From assembly GCF_905171765.1 (NCBI RefSeq), contig NC_053392.1, positions 403,545,399-403,609,398 on the forward strand: a stretch of DNA of 64,000 nucleotides. Direction: 5' to 3'. Below, piece by piece: positions 43,311-55,089 of the stretch. The stretch's first letter is position 1, and the number at the start of each line of letters is the position of its first letter. The position numbers and the translations under genes were made by a program. Origin of the DNA: Bufo bufo (lineage: Eukaryota > Chordata > Amphibia > Anura > Bufonidae). Under the pieces are notes generated by a model, which was given only the letters and a program-made list of their open reading frames with translations, searched no databases and was not told the DNA's origin.

Positions 43311-43798
43311 CATTGTCGAATTAACGAACCATTACGACATCCTGGAATAATTTAGTTCTGAGCTTTGTACTTGCTTTGTATTGGAATTGATGGGGATTTT
43401 TTTAATTGTCTGCATTATTTCTAATAAACTATTAAGAGACTTTATTATGATTTTTTTTATTTTATGTATTAAAAACCCACCCATACAACTTAAAAAAAAA
43501 ATATAAAAACACTTGTATGTGCCTTTTTTATTTGTTTTGTTTTTGCAGCCACAGTGCAGCACCAGAGGCCAGAAAAATTAGGCATGTACACATGCCTGAA
43601 AAATAATGTTATTGTTGCAGCCGCTGTTGTAGCAGCGGCCGGAATAATTGTTGTTTTCAAGGGAGAAAGGTAACTAAAACATTGTGGCTTGAACCCTAGT
43701 TGGTGGCGGAGAATTCACGAAAGTCATCCGGTATGCAGACATTAAATACAGCAGCGTGGGGACCATTTTGAGGCCAAGGCATGTCATCAGGCCCTTTG
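43311..43798. other. hAT 3 3' region between U2 array and transposase
   Basis: AT-rich. It includes a duplicated CCGCTGTTGTAGCAGCGGCC palindromic word near 43620-43640. No gene. Confidence 0.5.
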
Positions 43799-45482
43799 TT
43801 AGTCAAACGTATCCCCCACTGTCAGTCCATTCGGGATCCATGCCTCATTTATCTTAATGAAGGTGAGGTAATCAACACTTTTTTGACCGAGGCGACTTCT
43901 TTTGTCAGTGACAATGCCTCCTGCTGCACTGAAGGTCGTTTCTGACAGGACACTTGAAGCGGGGCAGGCCAGAAGTTCTATCGCAAACTGGGATAGCTCA
44001 GGCCACAGGTCAAGCTTGCACACCCAGTAGTCAAGGGGTTCATCGCTCCTCAGAGTGTCCATATCTGCAGTTAAGGCGAGGTAGTCTGCTACCTGTCGGT
44101 CGAGTTGTTGTCTAAGGCTGGATCCCGAAGGGCTGTGGCGATGTGTAGGACTCAAAAAGCTACACATGTCCTCCGTCAACAACACATCTGTAAAGCTTCC
44201 TGTCCTTGCCGCCGTGGTCGTGGTAGGAGGAGTATTACTTTCACCTCTTCCCCTGTTAGATTCCCGTTGTGCTGTGACATCCCCGTGTCACGGCCACGGT
44301 TTTGGCCGTAACTCCTTGGGAGCCGCATACTGTTGCCCGCGGTTTTGGGTTGTAGTGTCAACCGCAGCTTGAGGCATAATGTAGTTAGCCTCAGGTGCGG
44401 TTGCTGCGGACAACAGCTATTTGTGCGGTTCCCTTGGAGTTGTGTGCGCGTTTGTAGCACTTTTGTATGTCTGTGTGCACTTTGTTTATGTTTGGTGTGC
44501 ACTGACATTTTCCCTGCACTGTGGCTGTCCGTGGCAACGTTTGGTGGTATGATGTACATGTGGTGGCAGTGTCCCGGCCTTCGGGCTGACTCCCAGGACA
44601 CGCTTGCCACCCATGTCGTTGCCTGCGGCAACAGCCACAGTGTGTTTGTTGTTTGGACACTTCCCCTTTTAGTTATGTTTTCCCTTCTGTGGTTTTGGAA
44701 GGGTTAATTCCCTTTCAGTGTGTGTGAGTCACAGGGTGTGTCTGATTGTTGGGTGTGGCCTCTTGGCCCTATAAAGCCTCAGTGTTTGGCATGTCTCAGT
44801 GGGTTGCTTCAGCCATGTGTAGCTGGAGCAGCCTCCTGTGTATATCACCTGCCAGTGGGGGCCACTCTTGTGGTCATAGGTTTATCTGTGATGTATAAGT
44901 TATGTTTGCATGATGTTCAGTTGATGTTTCCCTTTGTTTCCTGTTTAGTGCAACTATGGATGTCCTGGTAACCTGTGTGTTATGTGTGCTATGTCCCTTT
45001 GTGTTCTGTGGACATGAGTAGTGCATGCATGGGTTCCAGTCAGCGTGGCTGTGACAGGTACGTGTGGAACTTGTTTAGTTCCCCTGTCATATCTGTATGT
45101 TGTATGAGTTCCCCCATTCCTTGCAGCTTGGCCAGTGAGACCCCTGTTCCTCCATGTCCAGAAGGAACAGGCCGTCTTACCCTGCTCCTAGGTTAGGGCC
45201 ATCTTGAGGGCTAGCAGGGACTTCAAGGTTCCGGTGCATGAGCCCTCCTACCATCAAGGTCGGCTCATGTAGCTAGGAGTCAGGGTCAGGTTAGGGATGC
45301 GTTTAGGAGGTGACCTGCTCCCTAATCCTGTCGTCCTGGCCGAGCCGCTTTACATCTTCTGGCACCGCACGGCTGAGGATTTCTCCCATCCTCAGCCGTG
45401 ACACCCCCTTATAAGCTGTGTAAAGCATATTTTTCAGTTTTGTTTTGAACTGCTGCATCCTGACTTTCGGCAAGTTGGTAAC
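43799..45482 (-). pseudogene. hAT 3 transposase C-terminal part, split by a solo LTR
   Basis: The minus strand from 45482 starts with NLPKVRMQQFKTKLKNMLYTAYK (45480-45410). It is cut by an LTR at 45403-44286 and resumes with a broken linker. It ends with the hAT dimerisation domain: DYWVCKLDLWPELSQFAIELLACPASSVLSETTFSAAGGIVTDKRS (about 43890-44030), here with SET for the usual SER, and FIKINEAWIPNG near the end. The domain pairs transposase monomers and holds the likely third catalytic residue. The N-terminal part lies beyond hAT 4, outside the window. This hAT is clearly distinct from hAT 1 and 2. Confidence 0.85.
44286..45403 (+). repeat. Solo LTR, 1118 bp, in hAT 3
   Basis: Starts TGTCACGGCC and ends AGCCGTGACA, the TG...CA rule with six paired bases. 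Flanks CCCCG (44281-44285) and CCCCC (45404-45408) are a likely, slightly diverged 5-bp duplication. There is no internal gene, so it probably arose by LTR-LTR recombination of a gypsy-type element. It contains a TATA-like CCTATAAAGCC near 44769. Confidence 0.78.
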
Positions 45483-45730
45483 TAGGGATGAGCGAACCCG
45501 AACTGTATAGTTAAGGTTCGTACCGAATTTTGGGGTGTCCGTGACACGGACCCGAACCCGAACATTTTTGTAAAAGTCTGGGTTCGGTGTTCGGTGCTTT
45601 CTTGGCGCTTTTTGAAAGGCTGCAAAGCAGCCAATCAACAAGCGTCATACTACTTGCCCCAAGAGGCCATCACAGCCATGCCTACTATTGGCATGGCTGT
45701 GATTGGCCAGTGCAGCATGTGACCCAGCCT

Positions 45731-45740
45731 CTATATAAGC
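45731..45740 (+). promoter_or_regulatory. TATA box of hAT 4 promoter
   Basis: CTATATAAGC within GACCCAGCCTCTATATAAGC, conserved with 26824-26833 in hAT 2 and at the same distance (about 250 bp) from the terminus. Confidence 0.65.
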
Positions 45741-45989
45741 TTGGGTCACGTAGCGCTGCACGTCACTCTGCTGTTACAAGTGTAGGGAGAGATTAGGCAG
45801 TGATTAACTCCTCCAAAACACTTAAGACAGTGATCGATCTACAGCTGTGGATCATTGAACTGCTGCTATTCAATTGCTCACTGTTTTTTGGCTGCCCAGA
45901 GCGTTTTTCAGTCACTTTTTTCTGGGGTGATCGGCGGCCATTTTGCGGCTTGTGGTGCGCCAGCACAAGCTGCCACCAAGTCCATTTAA

Positions 45990-46341
45990 CCATCAATAGT
46001 GTGGTTATTTTTTTGCTATATCCTACATCAGGGGCAAGCTGTCACCAAAACCATTTAACCATCAATAGTGTGGTTATTTAAATCTATCCCTAAAAGGGTA
46101 TATTAGATTCAAGGTGCTGAATAGGGTCATTCTCAATAACTTCACACACACGCTACTGTGCATATCCAAGTCTAATTCTGTCCGTAAACGTATACCTGTC
46201 ACCCAGCGCCTAAATAATAGGCCTCAAATTTATATTCAGCTAAATCTCTGGCTATTGCTGTAGCTGGTCAAGTTATTTTGTGTCCGTCAAAGCACAGTTT
46301 TTGTTCTGGGTTGAAATACAATTCCCAACCTAGCAATTTTC
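45990..46341. repeat. hAT 4 subterminal repeats, first block
   Basis: Two short units with CCATTTAACCATCAATAGTGTGG (about 45985 and 46045), then a longer unit starting AAATCTATCCCTAAAAGGG. The latter recurs at 48637, showing a direct repeat of about 200 bp or more on either side of Tc1 copy D. Confidence 0.75.
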
Positions 46342-46694
46342 TACAAACCGGATTCCAAAAAAGTTGGGACACTAAACAAATTGTGAATAAAAACGGAATG
46401 CAATGATGTAGAGATGGCAAATGTCAATATTTTATTTGTAATAGAACGTAGATGACAGATTAAACGTTTAATCCGAGTAAATGTATAATTTTAAAGGAAA
46501 AATACGTTGATTCCAATTTTCACGGTGTCAACAAATCCCCAAAAAGTTGGGACAAGTAGCAATAAGAGGCTGTAAAAAGTAAATTTGAGCATAACGAAGA
46601 GCTGGAAGACCAATTAACACTAAATAGGTCAATTGGCAACATGATTGGGTATAAATAGAGCTTCTCAGAGTGGCAGTGTCTCTCAGAAGCCAAG

Positions 46695-48379
46695 ATGGGT
46701 AGAGGATCACCAATTCACACAATGTTGCACAGAAAGATAATGGAGCAATATCAGAAAGGTGTTACCCAGCGAAAAATTGCAAAGACTTTGCATCTATCAT
46801 CATCAACTGTGCATAACATCATCCGAAGATTCAGAGAATCTGGAACAATCTCTGTGCTTAAGGGTCAAGGCCGTAAAACCATACTGGATGCCCGTGATCT
46901 CCGGGCCCTTAAACGACACTGCACCACAAACAGGAATGCTACTGTAAAGGAAATCACAGAATGGGCTCAGGAATACTTCCAGAAACCATTGTCAGTGAAC
47001 ACAATCCACCGTGCCATCCGCCGTTGCCAGCTGAAACTCTACAGTGCAAAGAAGAAGCCATTTCTAAGCAAGATCCACAAGCTCAGGCGTTTTCACTGGG
47101 CCAGGGATCATTTAAAATGGAGTGTGGCAAAATGGAAGACTGTTCTGTGGTCAGACGAGTCACGATTCGAAGTTCTTTTTGGAAATCTGGGACGCCATGT
47201 CATCCGGACCAAAGAGGACAAGGACAACCCAAGTTGTTATCAACGCTCAGTTCAGAAGCCTGCTGTCACGAGGGTATCAAGAGCCACGTCTGACTCCGTT
47301 ATACCCGGGGTCAGGAAGTCGCAGCGGGTGGCTGCGCGCCCTATATCTAAAGATCATTTGATTGTTTCTTAGTGATTGTTTTCTGTGTTTGCCTTGCTAT
47401 CCTTTTTGTCTCTCTCAGGGATCCGTAGCTTCTCCTCCTCAGCTGTTTCTTGTCTGCCACTCCCTACCTCCTTATATTCTCCCCTCACACTTCTCTAGTT
47501 GCCAGTTATAGAGCTTCCTGCCTGGACATCTATACTGACCCAATGGAGTGGTGAATCCTGGTTGTCGTTCCTGAGTGCTACCCTCCGGATCCCTGTTGGG
47601 CTTATTGTTGTCTCCTGTTGTCGCCCACCTGGGATTATATGTTGAGTCTGTGTTGTCTGTCCTCCCCTTGGTGTTTTCCCTTAGAGTTAGTGGTGCGGAC
47701 TAGTGTTCCCATCGCCCTGTTCCCTATCTAGGGATCAGCTCAGGGAAAGCCAGGGCTTTAGGCACGTGATCGGCGTACGGGTGAGGAACCCGTCTAGGGA
47801 CGTCAGGGCAGCCAGGTGCCAGCCGCCAGGTGAGTCAGGGGTCACCATCTTCCCTCTCACTTGGGCAGGGCCTTCCTCGTTCCCTCCCTCTGTGTCACGT
47901 ATGTGATAGCCACGCCGACCGTGATACCTGCATCTCTGATGGTATGGGGTTGCATGAGTGCGTGTGGCATGGGCAGCTTGCATGTCTGGAAAGGCACCAT
48001 CAATGCAGAAAAATGAATTCAGGTTCTAGAACAACATATGCTCCCATCCAGACGTCATCTCTTTCAGGGAAGACCCTGCATTTTTCAACAAGATAATGCC
48101 AGACCACATTCTGCATCAATCACAACATCATGGCTGCGTAGGAGAAGGATCCGGGTACTGAAATGTCTGCAGTCCAGATCTTTCACCTATAGAGAACATT
48201 TGGCGCATCATAAAGAGGAAGGTGCAACAAAGAAGGCCCAAGACGATTGAACAGTTAGAGGCCTGTATTAGACAAGAATGGGAGAGCATTCCTATTTCTA
48301 AACTTGAGAAACTGGTCTCCTCGGTCCCCAGACGTCTGTTGAGTGTTGTAAGAAGAAGGGGAGATGCCACACAGTGGTG
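46695..48379 (+). pseudogene. Tc1-like transposase, split by an LTR
   Basis: The start ATG is at 46695. The N-terminal half is open: MGRGSPIHTMLHRKIMEQYQ, then KGVTQRKIAKTLHLSSSTVHNIIRRF (first helix-turn-helix, residues about 20-46), a second helix-turn-helix near 75-115, and LWSDESRFEVLFGN with the first catalytic Asp (about 47150). The LTR at 47264-47926 interrupts it. The continuation (47932 on) has MVWGCMSACGMGSLHVWKG, QQDNARPHSA (second Asp, about 48080-48105) and the third acidic region near 48180, where the usual WP and PIENIW wording is disturbed by a frameshift. The last readable part is WESIPISKLEKLVSSVPRR. Inactive. Confidence 0.9.
47264..47926 (+). repeat. Solo LTR, 663 bp, in Tc1 copy D
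   Basis: Starts TGTCACGAGG and ends ACCGTGATA, with a perfect 5-bp duplication CCTGC at 47259-47263 and 47927-47931. The ends match those of the gypsy LTR at 9327-9882 (TGTCAC...GTGATA), so a related gypsy family is likely. Removal restores the transposase reading frame. Confidence 0.9.
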
Positions 48380-48604
48380 AAAATGGCCTTGTCCCAACTT
48401 TTTGGGGATTTGTTGACACCATGAAATTCTGATTCAACATATTTTTCCCTTAAAATGGTACATTTTCTCAGTTTAAACTTTTGTTTTGTGATTTATGTTA
48501 TATTTTGAATAAAATATTAGAAGTTGGCACCTCCACATCATTGCATTCAGTTTTTATTCACGATTTGTATAGTGTCCCAACTTTTTTGGAATCCGGTTTG
48601 TAAA

Positions 48605-48834
48605 TTAGTGGTTTCTGCTGTATCAGGCCTACTTTAAATCTATCCCTAAAAGGGTATATTAGATTCAAGGTGCTGATAGGGTCATTCTCAATAACTTCAC
48701 ACACACGCTACTGTGCATATCCAAATCTAATTCTGTACGTAAACGTATACCTGTCACCCAGCGCCTAAATAATAGGCCTCAAATTTATATTCAGCTAAAT
48801 CTGTGGCTATTGCTGTAGCTGGTTGTAAAGGGGG
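48605..48834. repeat. hAT 4 subterminal repeat, second block
   Basis: Nearly the same as 46080-46275 (AAATCTATCCCTAAAAGGG to GCTATTGCTGTAGCTGG) with few changes. The next insertion begins directly after GTAGCTGGT. Confidence 0.75.
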
Positions 48835-50533
48835 AATATTAATCACCAATATTTATGCAAATATCAATAATATTCATAAATGGGAGGAGCCGTCTATTGA
48901 TGACTCCACCCATTTATACCTTTATATAACAATATTACAATACTTTCGCTATGCTTTACACTGATCACTACGCTAACTGCATGCGCCTTACTAACTCGCT
49001 ACCGCTAACAAGTACACGCTACACAAAGGGTACAAATATAACGGTATTTATTAAAACCTAATACACTAAGCACGCAATACACTAACAATACACAGCACTA
49101 CAAATATACAGCACTAAACTACACTACACGTTCCCAATTCCACCCATCAACTATCTATACAGTTCACACATACACGTATTAACAGCCCACCCTACCTTCA
49201 CTAATTCTATCCCTAAGAGAACGACGAAGGGTTAACCGGTGGCACTGCAGGAGAGTATGCAGTCCACAGACACTAATACAATAATAGGGGTGAGGTACAG
49301 TGGGGGTCATCAGGGCTACACAGCAATGCAAGGGTTAACACCCTGCAAGTGTTACCCAGAGGATCAGGGACATGACAATGATATCCAGGGGAGTAGGGGT
49401 TAATCAGGGGAGGTGGTGTAGGGATAGGGGTTAATCCGGGGAGGTGGTGTAGGATCGTTGGTGGGATAGGGGTTTGGGCTCAGAGGTGTAAGGGTTAAAT
49501 GTAGGGGATCAGGGATATCGTTGGTGGGGTTGGGGTGGATACAAGGGGGTGATACTTAATGTTTGTTGCTCGTTCGTCTAGGGGGTTGCTACGCTCCTCC
49601 TGAGCGCCGATTGCGCTCTCCTTCAGAGGGGGGGGGGGGGGGCGGTCGGGGTCCTCGTCAGCTGGGGGGGACCGCTCCCAATCCTGAGCGCCGATCGCGC
49701 TCTCTTATCATGGTGGGGTGCGCTCCTCTTCCAGGTGGGGGGTCCCGATCCTAACTGCTTGAGTGGCGGGCCGCCGGATATTTATCCCCGGCGGCCCGCA
49801 CTCCCGCGCCGCGCCGCCCATCCGAGCCACGAGGGCCGGCGCAGCGATATGACGTCACTGAGCCGTCCCGCGTGCTCACATCGGGGACGCGCTTCTGGCA
49901 GACAGGCGGGAGAAGCCTTTGATCTCCCGCCTGCTGCACCTAGCATTCCGGACAGTGCGATAGTAATCGCACTGTCGGAATGCGCATAATAGAAGGAGGG
50001 GAGGCTTCTCCCCTTCTTCTATCATGCGTAATTATCTCCAGCGGATAATTACAACAAAGGGCTCAGATTCTGTTGAATCTGAGCTCTTTGTATCCATCAG
50101 GATGACCGGACCCTTGTCCGGTCATTCTGATGCAATTAGCCAGATTGCATCGGTGTGAATGCTTGGGGCACATTCACACCGATGCACCTGGTTTCAGGTG
50201 TAGGAGAGGGAATATTGTAAAATATACATGCGTATGGATGTTTGGGGCACATCCATACACATGTATACATCAATATTAGGGACATCTAAAAGGGGCACAG
50301 ATTATATAAGGGGGCACAGGCCCCTACATTATAAGGGGGCACAAGCCCCTACATATATTAAAAGGGGTCACATGTATCCCACAGGGGCCTCCATGAGCCC
50401 CTGTGGGCCACTAAGGGCAGATGTGCGTAGATGCTGGGAACATCCGCGCACATCCTCCTATAACGTGATTAATGCATGCATGCATGTGTTTGCATGCATA
50501 TATGTATATATATGCATGTGTCTCAACAATCAA
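48835..50533 (-). repeat. LTR-like repeat, copy 1 (about 1.7 kb)
   Basis: On the minus strand it would start TGATTGTTGAGACAC and end CCCCCTTTACA (TG...CA), with AATAAA (GGTTTTAATAAATACC) near 49045. It includes a GC-rich core with a G17 run at 49629 and CCGGCGGCCCGC palindromes (49755-49800). No protein domain was found. It is followed after one base by the start of a second copy, so the two are almost directly abutting. Assignment as an LTR is an inference; a tandem non-autonomous repeat is the alternative. Confidence 0.55.
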
Positions 50534-50632
50534 TGTAAAGGGGGAATATTAATCACCAATATTTATGCAAATATCAATAATTAATATTCATAAATGGGAG
50601 GAGCCGTCTATTGATGACTCCGCCCATTTATA
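50534..50632 (-). repeat. LTR-like repeat, copy 2, left fragment
   Basis: Repeats TGTAAAGGGGGAATATTAATC through GAGGAGCCGTCTATTGATG to CGCCCATTTATA, then is cut by PLE 4. It resumes at 63757. Confidence 0.85.
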
Positions 50633-51595
50633 GCGCATATACTGATCCCGTGGGACAGAGGGATAAAACTTAGCATTTAATAACGATACATTCTAAAATA
50701 GATAGACACTAGAGGATGAGCCTCTACAACAAACATAATGAAAGACAGCTCTACGGGCATAGACTTGTACATATATACACAGTGTGGCCAAGATGGTATA
50801 AATGGTAAAAAAACAGGAACGTTCTCACCCGATTGTAGACCAGGGTTTCTCACAGAGATGGTTGATGATGGAGACGGACCTGTAGTACTTGGTAGCCACA
50901 CTGGAGGAAGATAGGTATATGTGTCCCTTTAACATAGGTGGGTGACAGGGTAATTAACCCTAGACGGCCCTGAGAAGGGGGCAGGGGCTAGTACGCCCTA
51001 CCTATCTATACAGGGAACTTGCCCCGCAAGGAGCGTCCCCGTCCGGATACCTGACCCTGTGGGGACAGATTCCCTAGTAGTCCCTAAAAAAATTGCTCCC
51101 TACGTGTCACGTTTCAGTTCGTGAAAGAATATCATCAGGGGAGATCAGTGGTGGTCACAGGACTATGGATGGGGCCTGTGCGACCAATGAAAAGGGGGGA
51201 AGATGGTGCAAAAAAGGGATGGTATAGGTCAGATGTCTATCAGTGTGTGTAGCCAGTCAGGCTGAATCACACAGGACACGACCGCATCAAAAATCTCTAT
51301 CAAAAAGTATAGATGCACCAGTGGGTGCCAACTATAGTGGATAGAAAGAAGGAGCCACAGGATAGTCAATCCAAGGGCAGGCTGTCAGCAGAGTGTACTC
51401 ACCACTCTGTGTCTTTTAAATGTGCTCCAAAATCCGCCGGTTTTCCCTGTGGCTTCCTACTTCCGGACATGTGACTCTGTAGACAGGAAGTCACATGTCC
51501 GGTGGAACGCAGGAAGTGAGCGTGCGTTCCAGCCGGACGCGGCCCGTGGAGCGCGGCGCCAGGGAATGACGCCGCACAGCATGTGACCAAGATCA
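50633..51595 (-). repeat. PLE 4 left terminal repeat (inverted)
   Basis: Reverse complement of about 62728-63700, with scattered differences. It carries a hammerhead motif on the minus strand (51096-51143). It lacks about 55 bp present at the outer end of the right repeat. Confidence 0.88.
51096..51143 (-). ncRNA. Hammerhead ribozyme motif in PLE 4 left repeat
   Basis: On the minus strand: CTCCC, CTGATGA (51138-51132), a weak stem II with TTC/GAA, GAAAC, the short stem III ACGT-GAC-ACGT sharing the GTA cleavage triplet, then GGGAG pairing with CTCCC. All core residues are intact. It is antisense to the PLE genes. Confidence 0.75.
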
Positions 51596-51596
51596 C

Positions 51597-51945
51597 CCAC
51601 CTATGTTAAAGGGGCACATATACCTATCTTCCTCCAGTGTGGCTACCAAGTACTACAGGTCCGTCTCCATCATCAACCATCTCTGTGAGAAACCCTGGTC
51701 TACAATCGGGTGAGAACGTTCCTGTTTTTTTACCATTTATACCATCTTGGCCACACTGTGTATATATGTACAAGTCTATGCCCGTAGGGCTGTCTTTCAT
51801 TATGTTTGTTGTAGAGGCTCATCCTCTAGTGTCTATCTATTTTAGAATGTATCGTTATTAAATACACGGGATCAGTATATACGCTATTTAACTTTGGGAT
51901 TAAGTAGGCCTGGTCGCCAAATCTGGCTTTTCTGGTTTTCTATTC
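51597..51945 (+). repeat. PLE 4 partial direct terminal repeat before coding region
   Basis: Repeats 63390-63750 in the plus direction (CACCTATGTTAAAGGGGCAC to CTTTTCTGGTTTTCTATTCC), but lacks a 23-bp stretch near 51862. A tandem copy of the terminal repeat in front of the genes is a known PLE layout. Confidence 0.88.
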
Positions 51946-51961
51946 CATATCTCTCACTAAG

Positions 51962-54900
51962 CATGGCAGGTTTTCTTGCCACTGGCTTTAGTGCATAAAA
52001 TTGGCTTACTGAGGCTAGAGAGATTTTTTCAGAAAAGGAATTTTTACAGAAAAAATACACTCCATCGTTCAACGCAGCATTTAAAGAGCTGACCGATATA
52101 TATATAAGGACCAAATTCTCTCCTGGTGGGAGGTGCAAAGCCTGGAAAGTTACCTTAAGCACAGCATTGTGCCCAGAGGTCTCAGGATTGCACTCCTACC
52201 AGGAGTTAGATTTCGTAATCCAGGCTTTCTTAGTAAGTGGGAAAAGGAAGCCAATGAAAGTTCCCTGAGACTAATGCGCCTCCTTCTTATAGAAGAGAAA
52301 AACAACCTAGAGAGATTGAATAAAAAGTTGAGCATAAGTATTGAATCAGCCCAGATCTTCTCGCAGGAAGCCGAGTTTGCGAATAAAGAGAAACAACTTC
52401 AGAACCTCCTTGAAAAATATCAATACCATCTCAAGGAGCGCAAACATCGGCAGTTTGTGAGGGATCTGGCTGATTTCAAAGATAATAGAGTCTACTCTTC
52501 TATTGCCAACAGGAGGGAACCCACGGGAGCCCAAACCGAACAGTCATCCACTGACACTGACTGCTCCGACTCTGACAATACATCTAAGGGCTCCAGATCG
52601 TCATCCCGGGGAGGAAACCGCCGTGGGCAACAAAAAGGGAATTCACGAGGGCGGGGTCAATATCAAGGTACTCCTAACCCCCGTTTTTTTAGGAGGGACG
52701 GGTCAATACCAGGGCCCACCAATCCCGCAGCAGACGTACCCATTACGGAACCGTATGCAATTACCTCCAAGCCCTTAGGTCCACAAGTAGTCAACCTCTC
52801 ATCCCGCAGTCTCAGTCCCACCGAGATAGAGGTCCTACAACTAGGTCTTTCCTTTGTCCCCACCCCTTCCGTCTATCATTTTGACACCTTTAAGGATTTA
52901 AATCTTTTTGTCAGGAAGCTCCGCTGGCACAAATTCCATAAACTCCAGGACAAAAAACAGTGCCGCGAGTTAGGCATACCTCTGGACATCCTGGCGGACG
53001 TCCGCCTCCTGTATGGACTAGACGGAGAACTGGATAAACAAGAAGGCCAGGGACCATTTACCAACCTAAAGCTGAAAAGCAATAAGATGCCCCCTAATCT
53101 GGGCGAGCTGTCGTGTGTTGATGTCTTCTTTAGCACGGTCTCGCAGGAGATCGAGAATTTACGTCCCTCGTATTTCTCCAATATTGACCAGGTCCATGCC
53201 AGTGCTATATCCAGCCTGGAGACTGATCACTCTATAGTGATCAAGCCCTCCAATAAGGGAGGCAACACAGTGGTTATGGACCATGGTCAATATACAAACA
53301 TGTGCGAGGCCCTGCTGAGGGATTCATCCACATATGAGGTTCTATCTGCGAACCCGTTGAACAAATTTAGACTACAGCTTAAAAACATCCTAGATGAAGC
53401 TAGAACCGCGTCTATTATTTCTGACGATGAGCATAAATTTATGCTGCCCACTCATCCACGTCTGGCGACATTCTATTGTCTGCCCAAGTTACATAAGGGA
53501 ACACGTCCTTTGAAAGGACGCCCTATTGTATCAGGGGTAGGGAATCTATCCCAAAACGTAGGGATCTACGTGGACCGCGTTCTGGCCCCTTTCGTTACTT
53601 CCCTACCTTCGTACACTCGGGACACTACACATCTGCTCAAACAACTGGAGGGCATTCACGTCAATAATGCGAGCCTCCTGGCGAGTGTCGATGTGGAGGC
53701 CCTCTACTCCAACATTCCTCACACCCTTGGAATAAAGGTGGTTGAGCATTTTTTGAGTACCCGTGGTTGTCAGTACCGCGCCCACAGCCTCTTCGTCCTT
53801 TCCCTCCTGGAGTTTACCCTGACCACCAACGTTTTTTCCTTTAATGGGAGACTCTACCACCAGCTCAGGGGCACCGCGATGGGGTGTTCTTGTGCCCCCT
53901 GTTCCTGGGCTGGTGGGAGGAGACTCTGGTCTTCAGGGATGAACATTCCATTCTTATGGACCAGGTTGGCATGTGGGTGCGGTACATAGATGACATCTTC
54001 ATCATCTGGAACGGGAACGATTCCTCGTTCCGTTCATTGGTGAGGATGTTCAATGACAACCAGATCGGCATGCATTTTACCTGCGAGGTTGGGGGCAGTA
54101 GGTTACCTTTCCTTGATGTCCTCATCTCTCAAACATCCTCTGGTGACTTGGAGACGTCGATTTACCGCAAACCGACGTCTACCAATACCCTGCTTAGGTG
54201 GGAGAGCAGTCATCCTCTCCCACTTAAGCGGGGTATTCCCAAGGGGCAGTATCTCAGGATTAGGAGAAACTGCTCCACAAAACGGGAATTCATCAGACAA
54301 GCTGCCGACCTACGTACAAGGTTCCGACAGCGTGGTTATCCCGACAAAGTTTTAAGGAGAGCTTTTGAGTTTTCTTTACACTCAGATAGAACATCCCTCC
54401 TTATCCCTAAACCCTGCACAATGCCACCTCTAAACATCATTCGCCCCATCATGACCTTTGATAGGGCTGCAGGCGACATTAGACGCATCCTCCAAAAAAA
54501 TTGGGGCATCCTCCAACTAGACCCAGATCTGAGAGAAGTGGTGGGGGACTACCCTCACGTCACGTACCGTCGAGGACGCAGCCTCCGTGACACACTAGTG
54601 TCGAGTGAATTCACACCCCCACCTACTGTATCAGGCTCAACTTGGCTCAAATCTGACATCAAGGGATGCTATAGATGTAGTGGGTGTATTGCCTGTCCCT
54701 ATTTAAAATCCGGTAAAAACTTCAGCAGTGCGGTCACAGGAAAGGAATATCGCATACACCACTTCATCAACTGCAGGACTCGCGGCGTTATTTACCTCTT
54801 GTCGTGTGAATGTGGCAGAGGATACGTAGGAAAAACTATCCGCGAGCTACGCAGACGTATCGGCGAACATCTTGGCGACATAGCTAAAGCTAAAGATACC

Positions 54901-55089
54901 CCCGTCGCCAACCATGTTCACAGCCAACATAATGGGAAAGCCCGTATTTCTGTGATGGGTATAGACCGCGTTCTACCCCCCCAAACGTGGAGGGGATTGG
55001 GATCGTGCCATACTACAGCGAGAATTGAGCTGGATTTACTATTTGAAAACAATGACCCCTCTGGGCCTAAACGAGCAGCTCAATTTTAG
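51962..55089 (+). pseudogene. Penelope-like reverse transcriptase and GIY-YIG endonuclease (PLE 4)
   Basis: A possible start ATG at 51962 is followed by a stop (TAA near 51995) and a frameshift near 52100. The main frame runs from about 52085 to 53900. It shows LSWWEVQSLESYL and VPRGLRIALLPG (52120-52200), a coiled-coil-like helix (52250-52450), a Ser/Arg/Gly-rich basic linker (52540-52720), VIKPSNKGGNTVVMD (about 53240-53280), YCLPKLHKGTRPLKGRPIVSG (about 53475-53540), LLASVDVEALYSNIPH (motif A, about 53675-53720) and LRGTAMGCSCAP (about 53865-53900). A frameshift with a few residues lost follows. The second frame has MWVRYIDDIFIIW (motif C, about 53970-54010), CYRCSGCIACPY (about 54668-54705), VIYLLSCECGRGYVGKTI (about 54787-54840) and IGEHLGD. 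Few lesions: young. Confidence 0.92.

Larger units (their letters stand above)
46344..48600 (+). mobile_element. Tc1/mariner copy D (different family)
   Basis: Ends CAAACCGGATTCCAAAAAAG and its complement; TA at 46342-46343 and 48601-48602. Subterminal words AAAAGTTGGGACA occur at both sides. It carries a transposase on the plus strand split by a solo LTR. The family differs from copies A-C. Confidence 0.93.
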
